Source: Tillandsia leiboldiana (lineage: Eukaryota > Streptophyta > Magnoliopsida > Poales > Bromeliaceae). From it: 64,000 nt of DNA. The notes under the pieces were generated by a model, which was given only the letters and a program-made list of their open reading frames with translations, was not told the origin of the DNA and searched no databases. The stretch's first letter is position 1. Each line of letters opens with the position of its first letter. Below are positions 32,285-45,807 of the stretch, piece after piece. The stretch lies in NCBI GenBank assembly GCA_029204045.2, contig CM055074.1:21141471-21205470 (forward strand). Direction: 5' to 3'. Both the position numbers and the translations under genes were made by a program.

Positions 32285-35200
32285 TGTGGTGACCCGAATC
32301 TTTGCAGGGCTTCTACAGTGTGACCAGCAGCTTCTGGAAGCCTACGTGGCATGTCGGCGGTGTTCGCTGCGCCAATTTGGACACAGAGAGATGGATTCGG
32401 GGCTTAAAATAGATCTCGTAGGTAATCGGGGGACCCCATCGGATGTTTAGAAGAGTTTAACGCGTGAGTGGATATCAAATTTAGGCTCGGCGCGGAATTC
32501 GGATTAAAAATACCTTTCCGGGAGCCTCCGGCAAATTATAGGATTGGAATTTGGCAAAATGGGACGCCGGATTTGGAATCAGCGCGCGAAAACGGTCATG
32601 ATGGGCTAATTACTTTTTGTTTTTGAGCTTGCGGGTACTGTTCATGCCGGAACAGTATTTCCGGCGATCGCCGGCGGCGGCCGGCGGCGGCGGCCGGCGT
32701 CGGCGGGCGGCGGCGCAGCCTCGGGCAGGCGTTTGGCGGCCGCGGGCAGGCGGCTGAGGGCGCGGGCGAGGCGGCTGAGCGCGCGGGCAGGCGCACGGTC
32801 CACCGCGGAGGTCGTGCACTGGGGGGCGGGCCACGTGGCGCTCTCCGTTGGCCGGTTCAGCGGGAGCGGTCCCACTGAAATTGGGCCCGGGTGCACGGTA
32901 GACCGGGTGGACACGTGGCGTGAGGTGATTGGTTCGGTGTTGTGCTCCCGGTCCACGCAACCGGTGGAGTGGGTGACCGGGGCAGGTGGCCGTACGGCGG
33001 GGCAGGTGGCCGTACGGCCCGGGTCAGCCGCGACGTGCGCGGTCCACGGCGCGACGTGCGTGGTGCACGGGTTGCCGGGCCACGTGTCGCGTCGCCATTC
33101 GCGGGCGCAGGTGCACCGGGTGCAGTGGGGCCCGGGGGAGTAGTAGACTGAGCTGTGTGGTGGACCGGGCCGCACTGTGCGCGCCCGAAACTTGGCGGGC
33201 CGGGCCGCACTGTGCGCGCCCGAATTCGGGCGGACCGGACCGGGCGCCCGAAAGTTGGGACACAATGGGAATTTTTCCAATTGTTTCCTCAGCCTATAAA
33301 TAGGCAGCCCGAGCCCTCTTCTTTGGCTCTTTTCTCTCAGCCCACGCACCATCTGCCCGAGCACCTTGAAGAAGACTTGTTCAACTCTTAATTCTTGATC
33401 TTCCTGCCAAGTTCTACGATTTTAGGAGCACGCATCCCGAGGTTCTGGATTTTACGGTGCGGCGCGATGTTGCTTTCTAGTGTTCTTCTTCGGCGCAGCG
33501 ACAGTGTTTTTGGCTCCCCTGGGCTACCCCGAGCTCCTTTTGCAGTGATTCTTGCGCCGACAGACTCCTAAGAGGTAGGGCTTCATCTTTCGTATTGATC
33601 GCGCTTTCCTGTTTCGAGTTTTTGGCACGGATCCCGAGGTGACACTGTGACCCTTTTTCTGCTTGGCTTTGTGGGGCAGCATCGAGGTGTTTTGGCCATA
33701 TCTTTGCGCACAAGCGTCAGCCGGAAACGAGCTTATACAACTTTTTCATCTACAGATCGCAAGGAACGCGCTCGTATTTTTCTTGGATTTTTCTGAGATT
33801 TCATCAGAGGTGAAAATTACTGTTTTCTCAGTGAGCAGTGTACAGGTTTTAATACAGATTTTTGTATGAGTGTACCCCCTTGCCGAATTTTTATCTTGAC
33901 TTACCGAACTCCGATTTGGGCGTGCAAGGTACCGTTTCGAAGCTATCGACGCAAGGATTGCTGTGATATTTTTTGGAATTTTCTGGGCACTATCTGCAGG
34001 TGATAATTTAACAGTTCAGAATTCGAGGTGTATGTGGTTTAAGTGCTATATTTGGGAGCCTAGTGTAATTAGTGGACTTTGTATTGTGCCAGGAGTGTTA
34101 CGGGTGTGCTGAACTTATTGGAGCAAGGGATTAGAGTTATTTGGTGTTTTCAGCTGTTGGGCTTTGGACAGTCAGCTTTTCAGGTGGGTGCCTTATTCCC
34201 GGAACCGTGGACGGTTCTCTAAATTTTCATATGTTAGCATTGCATGCAGGTGAATGGTACAATAGCTGGGTTGATCGGTAAGTTTAACAATGAGGATTTT
34301 ATGGAAATTGCAAGTGAATTATTCACAGTATGACAATGGTATTAATCAATAGTCATGTTGATGATTAGTGAAAGCTTATCTAAGGCAAGGAACCCATATG
34401 ATTATTATCATGCCATATTAGCACATAACCTTTTATGAGGATGGTTTATGCATTGGGATAGGATTATGTAGTTATGTGCAGGTTCTACTCTGAGGAGCCA
34501 TTATGGATTGAGAATTATGGACAGTATGGTCATTGATAATTTTGGCATGAGGTTTATTTTCTTTATTCTTCTTGAGGACAAATGCATGCTTGTATGGACA
34601 TATGTGTATGGACATATAGTTAGGCCATCTTTACTGCTGCACTACATATTGGAATTTGACTTAGGAGAAACCATGATTGCTTTCTTTCTCCTTTTTATTT
34701 AGACTTTTGAGTCATGTTGCTCGGGTTCGAGCAGAGGTTTGGGATAGTGTAGCTGGGACCTTAGGGTCAGAGACAGGGTGTGCTTGATGTTGGATTGTGG
34801 GTTATTGCGGCAACCGCGGACAGTAGGCGGTTGACCGGATCTTGATTAATTTACCCAATTGTGGATTGTGGGTTATTGCGGCAACCGCGGACAGTAGGCG
34901 GTTGACCGGATCTTGATTAATTTACCCAATTGTGGGTTGTGGGTTATTGCGGTGACCGCGGACTTTGGGCGTTGACCGGATGTTGACTATTGCATCAGAT
35001 TGGGTATCAGATTTGTTCTAGTGGATGGTGTTTCCCACTTTTTGAGTACTATTGCATCAGATCGGGGTTTTGTTAGTGGACGGAGTTTCCCACTTTGATC
35101 ATAGTCTTGATCCAGTCCTGCTATTATGAGACAGTGGTTACAGAGATACTCGATACAGTGATGCTTGATACAGTGATACTTTACTCGTGTGGGTCGCTCC

Positions 35201-36278
35201 CTCGAGTGCCACTCCGGAGTAGGCTTTCCACGGTGCAGAGCGCCGGCACCAGGCTGGGTTGAGGCTTGGGACTCCTTTGCCTTCGTGTTATGCTAGGCTG
35301 GCACCCGTCGCGGCAGAGCAGGCAGTACCAGTGATTACTGGTCTATCGATTGGGTTTATTCAGGCAGATACTATTTTTGTTACACTCGTGCCTGGGGACC
35401 GAGTGGAGTCTAGTAGCTGTTTTAGACCAGTGCTTGTATTTGTTGGGAACCGTTCGGGTTTTGACGGTGGTCCCGTGGTCGTTGTGTTTCTTTGACCATT
35501 GTGTGAGAGGTTGAGCATCTTGAGTCTTTCCGTTCTGAGAGAGAGAGGGCATGGATTGACTATAGCCTGATGAGCCACTACTCGATAGCGAGTTAGTCCG
35601 TTTGGACGCCCTACGTAATTCCTGCCCGTCAGCGGGAGGTGGTTGTAGGTGGGCGCAGTTTGACTGGACCCGATGTGGCAGTCAGCTCGATGGGTTCGAT
35701 TGAGCACCTCGGTGCGAGTGTTGCATATCTTCATCAGAGTTTCCCCATTTGAGCATTTGGATAGAGGCATGTAGCTGTAGTAGAGTGTTTCCAGCTTCTT
35801 CTTTCAGTTTACTGCATCGTTATCTTTTGCCTCTAGTAGTCTTGGTGGCAGATCGTCGGGCCTTGTGGCGATACCCACTGAGAGACTCCCTTATTGCGTA
35901 AGTTCTCACGCCCGTTGGGGTTTTCCCCCTTTTGTCCTTTCTCCTCTTTGTTTTGCAGAGTCTTGGCGGGTGTTGCCGTTCTGTGGTTGCTGTGCGTGGT
36001 GAGGGAGTAGCGAGCTAGATCCAGACCCATCTTTGGAGAGTAGCGGTACCCCCTTTGGAGGAGATCTTCATAGTCGGTAGAGTGGTATTTATTTCCTCTT
36101 TTGGAGACTGATGTAGTGAGGATATGATGTATTGAGAGCTTGTACACTGATGTTTTATTTGAGATATCTCCCTGTTGAGTACTATTTTGTACTCGAGGTT
36201 ATGTATGATTATCTTTTTGGGAGATGGACCTTGTTGTTTTATCTTTCAGTTGTCACATGTGTTGATTTTATTCTATAA
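32285..36278 (+). repeat. LARD LTR B (cut by assembly gap)
   Basis: Starts TGTGGTGACCCG and lacks only its last ~150 bases because of the gap. TATAAATA is at 33295-33302. From about 35200 to the gap it has many one-base losses or gains relative to A, C and D, often in short homopolymers, a pattern typical of an unpolished contig end. It shares diagnostic variants with LTR C. Confidence 0.88.
33295..33302 (+). promoter_or_regulatory. TATA box, LTR B
   Basis: CCTATAAATAGGC; transcription would start roughly 30 bases downstream. Equivalent boxes are at 42638 (C) and 50233 (D). Confidence 0.75.
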
Positions 36279-36378
36279 NNNNNNNNNNNNNNNNNNNNNN
36301 NNNNNNNNNNNNNNNNNNNNNNNNNNNNNNNNNNNNNNNNNNNNNNNNNNNNNNNNNNNNNNNNNNNNNNNNNNNNNN
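36279..36378. other. Assembly gap (100 N)
   Basis: Exactly 100 N, usually a placeholder of unknown length. Left is LTR B, right is the 3' LTR of E. The end of B, the rest of E's 3' LTR and the first ~930 bases expected of LTR C are missing from the window. Confidence 0.98.
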
Positions 36379-36604
36379 TCGAAAAGTGCTGAATATAAAA
36401 TCTCGCACAGTTCGACGAGGACGAGCGCACGTCACTCGGATTTCCAAGATCATGGCCGATTGGAAGTACCTTTTTGTCTCGTAAAACTCAACTCGCACAC
36501 CTGGCAATTGACTATAAATCAACATAGGTCTTGTGAATTCAAAAACCAGGTCAAAATTCACTTTTTAGAACGAGTTAGTAAAATAAATATTTAGGTTTCT
36601 TACA
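36379..36604 (-). repeat. 3' LTR of E, fragment beside gap
   Basis: Matches 42325-42557 but with several small indels (for example AATATAAAATC against AATATAAATC), again as expected for a low-quality contig end. Confidence 0.85.
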
Positions 36605-38592
36605 CATCACTTACAACTTAAAGAATTTCGTCCCGAAACTTACAACTAAAAGTTTCATTCCGAGAGCTGACAACCTAAAGTGTCATACTCTATGAAATGC
36701 TCATAAGGTTTAATCGAGGGCTACAAGTCAGTCGCAAGGTATCTACAACTCTAAGGCTACTATTTAGACCCAATCTGGTATCCCATTATAGCAGCAGTAT
36801 TTCCTCAGTTCTTTCGACCGTACCGTTGCCTGTAGCCAACGTGCCTACCAAAAGAACAGCGGAATACCAAAGGTTTGTCCGCCAACAACAAGTTGGGGAC
36901 GCAACTCCTACCAGAAGGTATATCACATACTTCCAACACAACTCAGTGCCAAAACATACCTTTATCGAGGATTACTACCGCCTCGTGGTCACAAACTCGC
37001 CATGACTAACACTTAGGCGAGTCCACGTCGATCCACAAAACCTGTGCAAAAGGTGGGTCAATTGCATCCTCCGCCCCAGAACAGGGTTACCATCGGGCCC
37101 ATAGGCCAACGATTAAGACACGGGGACACTGAAGGTCAGCAACTTGTTCAACCTCTAAGCAACTGTGAGGCTAGTGCACTAATAGCAGTCATCTACTGCT
37201 ATGCCATCACTGGACGATTACGAAGAGAACAGTGATTTAACCTTTAACCACCGTAACGGGTCCGAGCACTCTGGCTCCATTGAAAAACATCAGCCCACAG
37301 CCGAAACCATGACCGCAGCTAACCTACACTACAACGATCCCCCAAAAAAATCAGAGTGCGAACGAACTAATAGCAACAAAGAGACTCAACTGTGCGACAC
37401 ACACCAGAGCTCCAAACACTATGCAATACCCTACGCTCCCTTGTGAACACAAGTCATCCTGGGGGTCGTTCCTAACCATAAACCCAGGTATCGGATCGGA
37501 AGGGCGGAAATTTGTGCATCGGAAACTGTGCAAGTCACGCACCGGTATGCAAATCGCTAAGTAGATCTGCTTTCCTCCTCGCCCGCAGCACCTAGAATTT
37601 CTCGAGTGCTACATCACTCACACCTTAAAAGAAGTTTCATCCCCAGAACTTAGATACGCCAGGGATCCAAATATGGGAAAAGTGGCCAACACAGTCCGAC
37701 TTGCGCTTCCCATTGCCCTTGCGCCCCCCCGTGATCTGTACTGCTTCACAATCACAAACTCGCAACCCAAACCTCAAGACTATGCCTTGGTCATGGGGAG
37801 CTGGCGGACAAGACCCAAGAAGCCACGGTCCTACTTCCATCTTGGCACCCAAGGGGTGCGACACTCTGATTACCCTACCGCTCGGTCCCAGTCCATTGCC
37901 CTTCCAAATCACCAACACTGAGCCGAGCTGCATACCCCCAGGCCAACGATCACAATCCCAACTAGGAGTATTTTAGCTCTAGGTCCGCTCAACAAAAGGA
38001 AGAATCAAGCCCAAACAAACAAGATTCGTTAGTCCAGTGGTCTCTTTTTCTCGACCCCAGGGGAATCCAGACCCCCCAACCAACACCACTACACGAGCCC
38101 AAACAATACGACTACACAAACGCGACAACCGAGCTAAAACGAGAAACAGAACTTAACCCGTACTCACACACCCCCCACCAGTCAGTTTCTAACTCCGCTA
38201 GGATAGCACTTAACCAACTATCTAAAAACGGGACATAGCTTTTCCCCCCGCTCCCACGTCACTCGCATTCTACGCGTCTATGCCTTATTCAATTCATTCA
38301 TTCGCGCGGAGTGTGGGTATCTCGCGGGATGTCGGACACTGACTCTGCGTCCCCCGCCGATGATCTAGTACGGGCCATGTCTGTCACACATCACAAGAGT
38401 CAACTTCCGACACCCTACTAACAACAACCATAAAGTGAGAGAAAGGACTCAACATTTCCCCCCCCCCTCGGTCACTCACGTTCTACAGTCCTATGCCCTA
38501 CCCATTTCATTCATGTGTAGGCAAGTGAGGTGTTCCCGCGGATGTCGGCACTAACTGTTGTGATTGAAAGAACGCTCTGATACCATTTAATC
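36605..38592 (-). other. Internal region of E (non-coding)
   Basis: About 2 kb without a credible gene; the longest frames are near 100 codons in several directions. The - strand 3' end has the pre-LTR motif TTTCG-GGA-CGAAA (36626-36638). An imperfect ~210-bp duplication lies at about 38258-38560. Part of it (36700-36840) matches the first 120 bases of the window. Confidence 0.75.
38574..38585 (-). promoter_or_regulatory. Primer-binding site of E
   Basis: - strand TGGTATCAGAGC, seven bases (GATTAAA) after the LTR, the same spacing as in the LARD units. Confidence 0.92.
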
Positions 38593-41500
38593 TGTCACGC
38601 CCCGGGGTTTGTTTTGGCGGAAACGATTCATAAAAGCCGAATATTTGACGCGTAAATTTTTTTTTTTGTTTAAAGAGAACCCCTCTCCCCGGCGCGTGCC
38701 CAGACCCGCCACACGTACAGGGTCACTCTGCAACCGGACAGAGTCTCCCCTGTACGTGCACGCGTAGCGTTCAGTACATGTTCCAACATACACAACCAAT
38801 CAATCACCACAGTTGTTCACAAGCAACCAGTATTTCTAAACTAATAAAAGAAGAACGTATGGCCGATCAATTTGGAAAGGATAAATCCACAGGGTTTTGA
38901 AACCAGTGCCCACACGACACTTAGATTTTAAAAACGGTTTTCCGCAATTTTTTTTCTTGGCTTCTGCCTTCTTGATTTTCAAATGGCCGATAGCATAAAA
39001 GGGGAAAGATATTCCACTAGGGCAATAAATGTAGCCCGTACCGACATCCATGCCGACCCCACGAGGGTATCGCGAATCACTCACATGACTACAGAGTAAT
39101 GAAAAGCGAGAATAAAAATAGATACAGTCCAGGGTCCCCCAGCGACCCAGCTGCTCCTGTCCCGTCCTCACCACCGCCTACCCCTCTCCCCGTCCTGGAC
39201 CCTGTCACGAAGTGGGATGTCAGTGACGCAGAAATAGTAAAGCATGAGAATATAGTAAAACAAACCGTGAAGACAACTGGAGCTAACCACCCTCCAAGGA
39301 GGAAAAGCAACCTGTACCCTCATCCTGTAATACCCGGCCGCGTCGGTCCATTACCGACGGCCCCATACCGTACCTGCAACACCGCGACCGCCCGGACAAC
39401 TAACCGGCGGGTCGCTCCGCTAGCACCTAGGCGCCTCAACCCCACAACTAATAAGGGGCCCCCACTACGACACCTCGTGGGTAACACGGGTTCTACGACC
39501 TCTTTTCCGAAAAGCGCGCCCCCTCTGCGGTGGCCAAACCGCGGGTGCGCGTGTGGCAACCTCGAGCCCAGTAACCGTAACCACCATCATGTCAGTATCA
39601 CAATAAGAATAATAAGAGTAATGAGGTAAATGAGTAAAGTGCATAATCGTAAACAAGGTAATACTGCGCGCACTCGAAGGCGGCCCCTGACATATAAGGT
39701 TGAAAAAGAAGAAAACCGTCGGCAATCGACGCTAGTCCTTATAGCGAACCCACTAACATGCATAAGCTATCACCCGTCATTATGTACCCCAGTACACTTA
39801 GAATAGACCCCGTCCATAGGATAGAATTTAGAGGCTAGGAATAAGTAAAAACAACCCACCTGAATGGGAGCCGATCCCGAACTCCCGCTAGACTGTCGGG
39901 AGGCTGGCGCTGAACAACTGGGCCCTGAACAAGGGCTAGAATCAGTAATAGACTCACACAAACCCATCCCGATGACACAACAGTAATGCGATGCTAGTAA
40001 GGAGCAATGTCGTCGATTTATTGAATACAAATCCGATTTCCGATCAACGAGAGTCCACGGACCCTCACAAAAAGTTCAGTTAGTGTAAAAACACTGTTTA
40101 AAGAGAGCTAGCATGTTCATTTACATTTTGTCCATAATAACTTTTCATTTGCCTAAATACATTAAGTTAGTTGACTGTTTCGACTTGTTCTCAAAAGTCC
40201 GGGAGTCCAAAATTGACGCCGTGAAGTTTCAGCGTGTTCATTTCGGCGAGACCCAGGCCGTGCTTACAGGTATTGGGCTGAGACCAAGCCCGATACAAAG
40301 TTGGCCCATAATGTTCTAAGGTCCAAATAGCAACTAAGCCCAAACTTAAATTATATATGATCAATCTGTGAATTAACTGAAGCATGGTGTCAAATAACTG
40401 ATAAGGATCATGGGCTCACCTGATGCTAGCCTGAGCTTGCCCGGAATAGTGGCCGGAGCAACACCCTAATCCTCAAGGAGCTCGGTTTGGGTGCCTTGGA
40501 GCAACCTGGTTCAGACCTACCGCAAAGTGGCGCACCATGTCACAACAAGTCCCAGAAGAATTTTCGTCCATGTGGGGTCGAACCCGGCGGCCAGAGGCGG
40601 CGGCGGCCGGAGGGCCAACCCAAAAACCAAAACTCGGATGCAAGAGGTTTGACCGAGCAAAAGGGGAGTGTACCAGGCCTAAACCAAATGATGGAGTTCA
40701 TTAGGAGGCATCTAGGTCTTTACCTGTAGTGGTGGTCGAATCCCATGCCCGCCGGGGATCGCCGGAGACCGGAGTAGATGAAATGCGGGTGCAATTCCTA
40801 CAGTCAAAACCCCGACGTTAAACTCCGCATGCAACACCTTGGGAGGACTCCTACAGGTCAATAGCATGCTTACCTTGGACCCTTTCCCGGCGACGGGGAG
40901 CGCCGGCAAGGCACGGTGGAGAAGCTCGGTTGAAGCTTTGGTGGCCGTTAATGGCGGTTTCCCCGGCCGGCGAGCTCCGGGCCGGTGCGACTTGGACCAA
41001 AGGTCCCTCTCGGGTCCAGTAGTTCTCTGGTGGCGATGGCCGGCGGGTGGGGGCCAGCGCCGGCGCCGGACGACCTAGCCCGGCCAAGGTTGAAGAAGGT
41101 TCGAAACTAGGGCACGCTCGGTTGGCCTGGATCTTGCTCCGATCGCGCTCAGACCTCGTGGAGGTGTTGTAGTTGTCAAGTGGCCAAAGTTCAACGGTGC
41201 CGATCTTTTGTTGGACGGGCGGATCACGGCGGCGCACGGGATCGGCCAGGAAGGCAAAAATTCCGGCGACAGCGCTCCCGCCGGCGATCGGGACGGCGGC
41301 AGCGGCCCGGGCTGCAACCGGAAGATCCCCGTGACGTCAGAAACACAGTGACCATGCCCAAAAGCCAGACTTAAATCAAAACTTCCATGTACTCACCTTC
41401 GCCGGGAATTGGGAGTTTGAGGAGTGGCCCCGCGGCGGCGCTCGGCGGCGGCTGGGGCTGGGTCCACCGCAGCTTGGTTGCGGCCTGCACAGGGGACACC

Positions 41501-42557
41501 TCCGGGAAGAGCTTGGTCACTTTGAGGTCCCTCTCAACATCCTTCTTTCCAACAACCGAGAGCAAGGTTTATTGGTACCTTCTTCTCCGGCGACCTGGGG
41601 CGGCGGCCGGTGCGGGGGAACTCCGGGAAGCACGGCCGAGGAGTGGAGGTTTGTTGAGAGTGCGGCTGAGGGGCTGAGGGCTACGAGGTTTAGCGAAAAC
41701 CCTAGCCCTAGCTATACCTATATATATAAGGTATGTACAAATTGCAGTTTAGTCCTCTTCTCCTGACATTTTAGGTTTTGGTCCTCTCTGTAGCTTTGAA
41801 TCACATCAAGGTCCCTCACCAATGCATGGCACGCAAAACGAGGCAAGCAACTTAGGGTCTATTGCGCAAAAAGTTGTATTTTCATCGCATTTCAACGTTT
41901 TTTCGAGGCGAACCGGTCGCCGAAACGGAAAATGGACTGCGCCATGACGTCCGGCTCGACGAGACCCATCAGGTAGCGATCTCTGATTTTTGGCGAAACT
42001 GCCCGAATAAGATCTCGGTCCATAATAACTGTGCCAAAATACAGTTTTCGCGCTTTTCGAGATTCCAGAGTCGTCAAACAGAATTTTCGACTGCGCCATT
42101 GCGTTCCGAACATCGAAACGGATCAAAACGACTACCTGAATCACTATGTTTGGGTTCCGAACAGTGAATTAGTCAACGTTGTATTCGTCAGGGTCCCGAA
42201 AATCAGGGTTACTGTTCATATACAGTAACTCACTTAAGTGACCCCTGCGCAGACCACTGCTATATTGGTCGCGGTAAATTTCGCCCCGCTTCTTCGCTGA
42301 ATTCTGGAAGATCCGACCGTCAGATCGAAAAGTGCTGAATATAAATCTCGCTCAGTTCGACGAGACGATCGCAACGGTCAACTCGGATTTCCAAGATCAT
42401 GTCCGGATTGGAAAGTAGCCTTTTTGTCTCGTAAAACGTGCAACTCGCACACATGGCAATTGACTAGATAAATCAACATAGGTCTTTTGAATTCAAAAAC
42501 CAGGTCAAAATTCACTTTTAGACTATTATTAAAATAAAATATTTAGAGTTTCTTACA
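38593..42557 (-). repeat. 5' LTR of E (3965 bp)
   Basis: - strand TGTAAGAAAC...CCCGGGGCGTGACA. TATATATA at 41721-41728 within CTTATATATATAGG (- strand) is a good TATA box, so U3 is about 0.8 kb and the R-U5 part about 3.1 kb. GC-rich frames at 40487-41700 have no recognisable domain. Its end resembles that of the solo LTR at 17300. Confidence 0.85.
41721..41728 (-). promoter_or_regulatory. TATA box of E LTR
   Basis: TATATATA, read on the - strand, followed by a pyrimidine- and C-rich leader. Confidence 0.6.
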
Positions 42558-42558
42558 A

Positions 42559-45500
42559 GCGCCCGAATTCGGGCGGACCGGACCGGGCGCCCGAAAGTTG
42601 GGACACAATGGGAATTTTTCCAATTGTTTCCTCAGCCTATAAATAGGCAGCCCGAGCCCTCTTCTTTGGCTCTTTTCTCTCAGCCCACGCACCATCTGCC
42701 CGAGCACCTTGAAGAAAGACTTGTTCAACTCTTAATTCTTGATCTTCCTACCAAGTTCTACGATTTTAGGAGCACGCATCCCGAGGTTCTGGATTTTACG
42801 GTGCGGCGCGATGTTGCTTTCTAGTGTTCTTCTTCGGCGCAGCGACAGTGTTTTGGCTCCCCTGGGCTACCCCGAGCTCCTTTTGCAGTGATTCTTGCGC
42901 CGACAGACTCCTAAGAGGTAGGGCTTCATCTTTCGTATTGTTTACGCTTTCCTGTTTCGAGTTTTTGGCACGGATCCGGAGGTGACACTGTGACCCTTTT
43001 TCTGCTTGGCTTTGTGGGACAGCATCGAGGTGTTTTGGCCATATCTTTGCGCACAAGCGTCAGCCGGAAACGAGCTTATACAACTTTTTCATCTACAGAT
43101 CGCAAGGAACGCGCTCGTATTTTTCTTGGATTTTTCTGAGATTTCATCAGAGGTGAAAATTACTGTTTTCTCAGTGAGCAGTGTACAGTTTTAATACAGA
43201 TTTTTTGTATGAGTGTACCCCCTTGCCGAATTTTTATCTTGACTTACCGAACTCCGATTTGGGCGTGCAAGGTACCGTTTCGAAGCTATCGACGCAAGGA
43301 TTGCTGTGATATATTTTTTGGAATTTTCTGGGCACTATCTGCAGGTGATAATTTAACAGTTCAGAATTCGAGGTTGTATGTGGTTTAAGTGCTATATTTG
43401 GGAGCCTAGTGTAATTAGTGGACTTTGTATTGTGCCAGGAGTGTTACGGGTGTGCTGAACTTATTGGAGCAAGGGATTAGAGTTATTTGGTGTATTCAGC
43501 TGTTGGGCTTTGGACAGTCAGCTTTTCAGGTGGGTGCCTTATTCCCGGAACCGGTGGACGGTTCTCTAAATTTTCATATGTTAGCATTGCATGCAGGTGA
43601 ATGGTACAATAGCTGGGGTTGATCGGTAAGTTTAACAATGAGGATTTTATGGAAATTGCAAGTGAATTATTCACAGTATGACAATGGTATTAATCAAATA
43701 GTCATGTTGATGATTAGTGAAAGTTTATCTAAGGCAAGGATACCCTATATGATTAATTATCATGCCATATTAGCACATAACCTTTTATGAGGATGGTTTA
43801 TGCATTGGGATAGGATTATGTAGTTATGTGCAGGTTCTACTCTGAGGAGCCATTATGGATTGAGAATTATGGACAGGTATGGTCATTGATAATTTTGGCA
43901 CGAGGTTTATTTTCTTTATTCTTCTTGAGGACAAATGCATGCTTGTATGGACATATGTGTATGGACATATAGTTAGGCCATCTTTTACTGCTGCACTACA
44001 TATTGGAATTTGACTTAGGAGAAACCATGATTGCTTTCTTTCTCCTTTTTATGTAGACTTTTGAGTCATGTTGCTCGGGTTCGAGCAGAGGTTTGGGATA
44101 GTGTAGCTGGGACCTTAGGGTCAGAGACAGGGTGTGCTTGATGTTGGATTGTGGGTTATTGCGGCAACCGCGGACAGTAGGCGGTTGACCGGATCTTGAT
44201 TAATTTACCCAATTGTGGATTGTGGGTTATTGCGGCAACCGCGGACAGTAGGCGGTTGACCGGATCTTCATTAATTACCCAATTGTGGGTTGTGGGTTAT
44301 TGCGGTGACCGCGGACTTTGGGCGGTTGACCGGATGTTGACTATTGCATCAGATTGGGTATCAGATTTGTTCTAGTGGATGGTGTTTCCCACTTTTTGAG
44401 TATTATTGCATCAGATCGGGGTTTTGTTAGTGGACGGAGTTTCCCACTTTGATCATAGTCTTGATCCAGTCCTGCTATTATGAGACAGTGGTTACAGAGA
44501 TACTCGATACTGTGATGCTTGATACAGTGATACTTTACTCGTGTGGGTCGCTCCCCTCGAGTGCCACTCCGGAGTAGGCTTTCCACGGTGCAGAGCGCCG
44601 GGCACCATGCTGGGTTTTGAGTCCTTGGGACTCCTTTGCTTCGGTGTTATGCGTAGGCTGGCATACCCGTCGCGGCAGAGCAGGCAGTACCAGTGATTAC
44701 TGGTCTATCGATTGGGTTTATTCAAGCAGATACTTTTTGTTACACTCGTGCCTGGGGGACCGAGTGGAGTCTAGTAGCTGTGTTTAGACCAGTGCTAGTA
44801 TTGTTGGGAACCGTTCGGGGTTTGACGGTGGTCCCGTGGTCGTTGTGAGTTCTTTGACCATTGTGTGAGAGGTTGAGCATCTTGAGTCTTTCCGTTCTGA
44901 GAGAGAGAGGGCATGGATTTGACTATAGCCAGCATGAGCCACTACTCGATAGCGAGTTAGTCCGTTTGGACGCCCTACGTAATTCCTGCCCGTCAGCGGG
45001 AGGTGGTTGTAGGTAGGCGCAGGTTTGACTGGACCCGATGTGGCAGTCAGCTCGATTGGGTCGATTGAGCACCTCGTGTGCGAGTGTTGCATATCTTCAT
45101 CAGAGTTTCCCCATTTGAGCATTTGGTTAGAGGCATGGTAGCTGTAGAGTGTTTCCAGCTTCTTCTTTCAGTTTTACTGGCATCGGTTATCTTTTGCCTC
45201 TAGTAGTCTTGGTGGGCAGATCGTCGGGCCTTGTGGCGATACCCACTGAGAACTTCCCTTATTGCGTAGTTCTCACGCCCGTTGGGGGTTTTCCCCCTTT
45301 TGTCCTTTCTCCTCTTGTTTTGCAGAGTCTTGGCGGGTGTTGCCGTTCTGTGGTTGCTGTGCGTGGTGAGGGAGTAGCGAGCTAGATCCAGACCCATCTT
45401 TGGAGAGTAGCGGTACCCCCCTTTGGAGGAGATCTTCAGTAGTCGGTAGAGTGGTATTTATTTCCTCTTTTGAGAGACTGATGTAGTGAGGATATGATGT

Positions 45501-45787
45501 ATTGAGAGCTTGTACACTGATGTTTTATTTGAGATATCTCCCTGTTGAGCTATGAGTTTTGTACTCGAGGTTAATGTATGATTATCATTTTTGGGAGATG
45601 GACCTTGTTGTTTTATCTTCAGTTGTACAGTGGTTGATTTTATTCTACAGCAGTTTTGTCTTTTAGCTCTGATATCTGTTAGCTGTAGTTCTTTTTGCAG
45701 GTAGGACGCTTCGCCTATGCGGGTTTGGCATAGGTGGCGGATCTGTTGGCGAGCCCGGGTCGCAGTTTTCGACCCCGGGGCGTGACA
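42559..45787 (+). repeat. LARD LTR C (5' part missing)
   Basis: Begins at GCGCCCGAATTCGGG, corresponding to position 50154 of LTR D, directly after E. TATAAATA is at 42638-42645. It ends GGGGCGTGACA. It shares the B-type diagnostic variants and has private changes such as GATCTTCATTAATTACCC. Confidence 0.9.
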
Positions 45788-45794
45788 GATTAGG

Positions 45795-45807
45795 TGGTAT
45801 CAGAGCC
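45795..45807 (+). promoter_or_regulatory. Primer-binding site, LARD unit 2
   Basis: TGGTATCAGAGCC, seven bases after LTR C. Confidence 0.95.

Larger units (their letters stand above)
36379..42557 (-). mobile_element. Non-coding gypsy-type element E
   Basis: On the - strand: 5' LTR 38593-42557, PBS, internal region, and a 3' LTR fragment 36379-36604 cut by the gap. The fragment matches 42325-42557, proving the LTR pair. The internal region resembles the left edge of the window (element H). No domain is recognisable, so E is another large non-autonomous derivative. It abuts LARD LTR C at 42558/42559, meaning it inserted in a LARD LTR; the left flank that would give the TSD is in the gap. Confidence 0.85.

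Noticed and set aside
36175..36594. 139-codon frame crossing the gap
   Set aside because: About a quarter of it is made of N; it has no biological meaning.
40487..41677. GC-rich frames in the E LTR considered as a captured host gene
   Set aside because: No domain or splice pattern was recognised, frames overlap on both strands, and the position matches the transcribed leader of the LTR.
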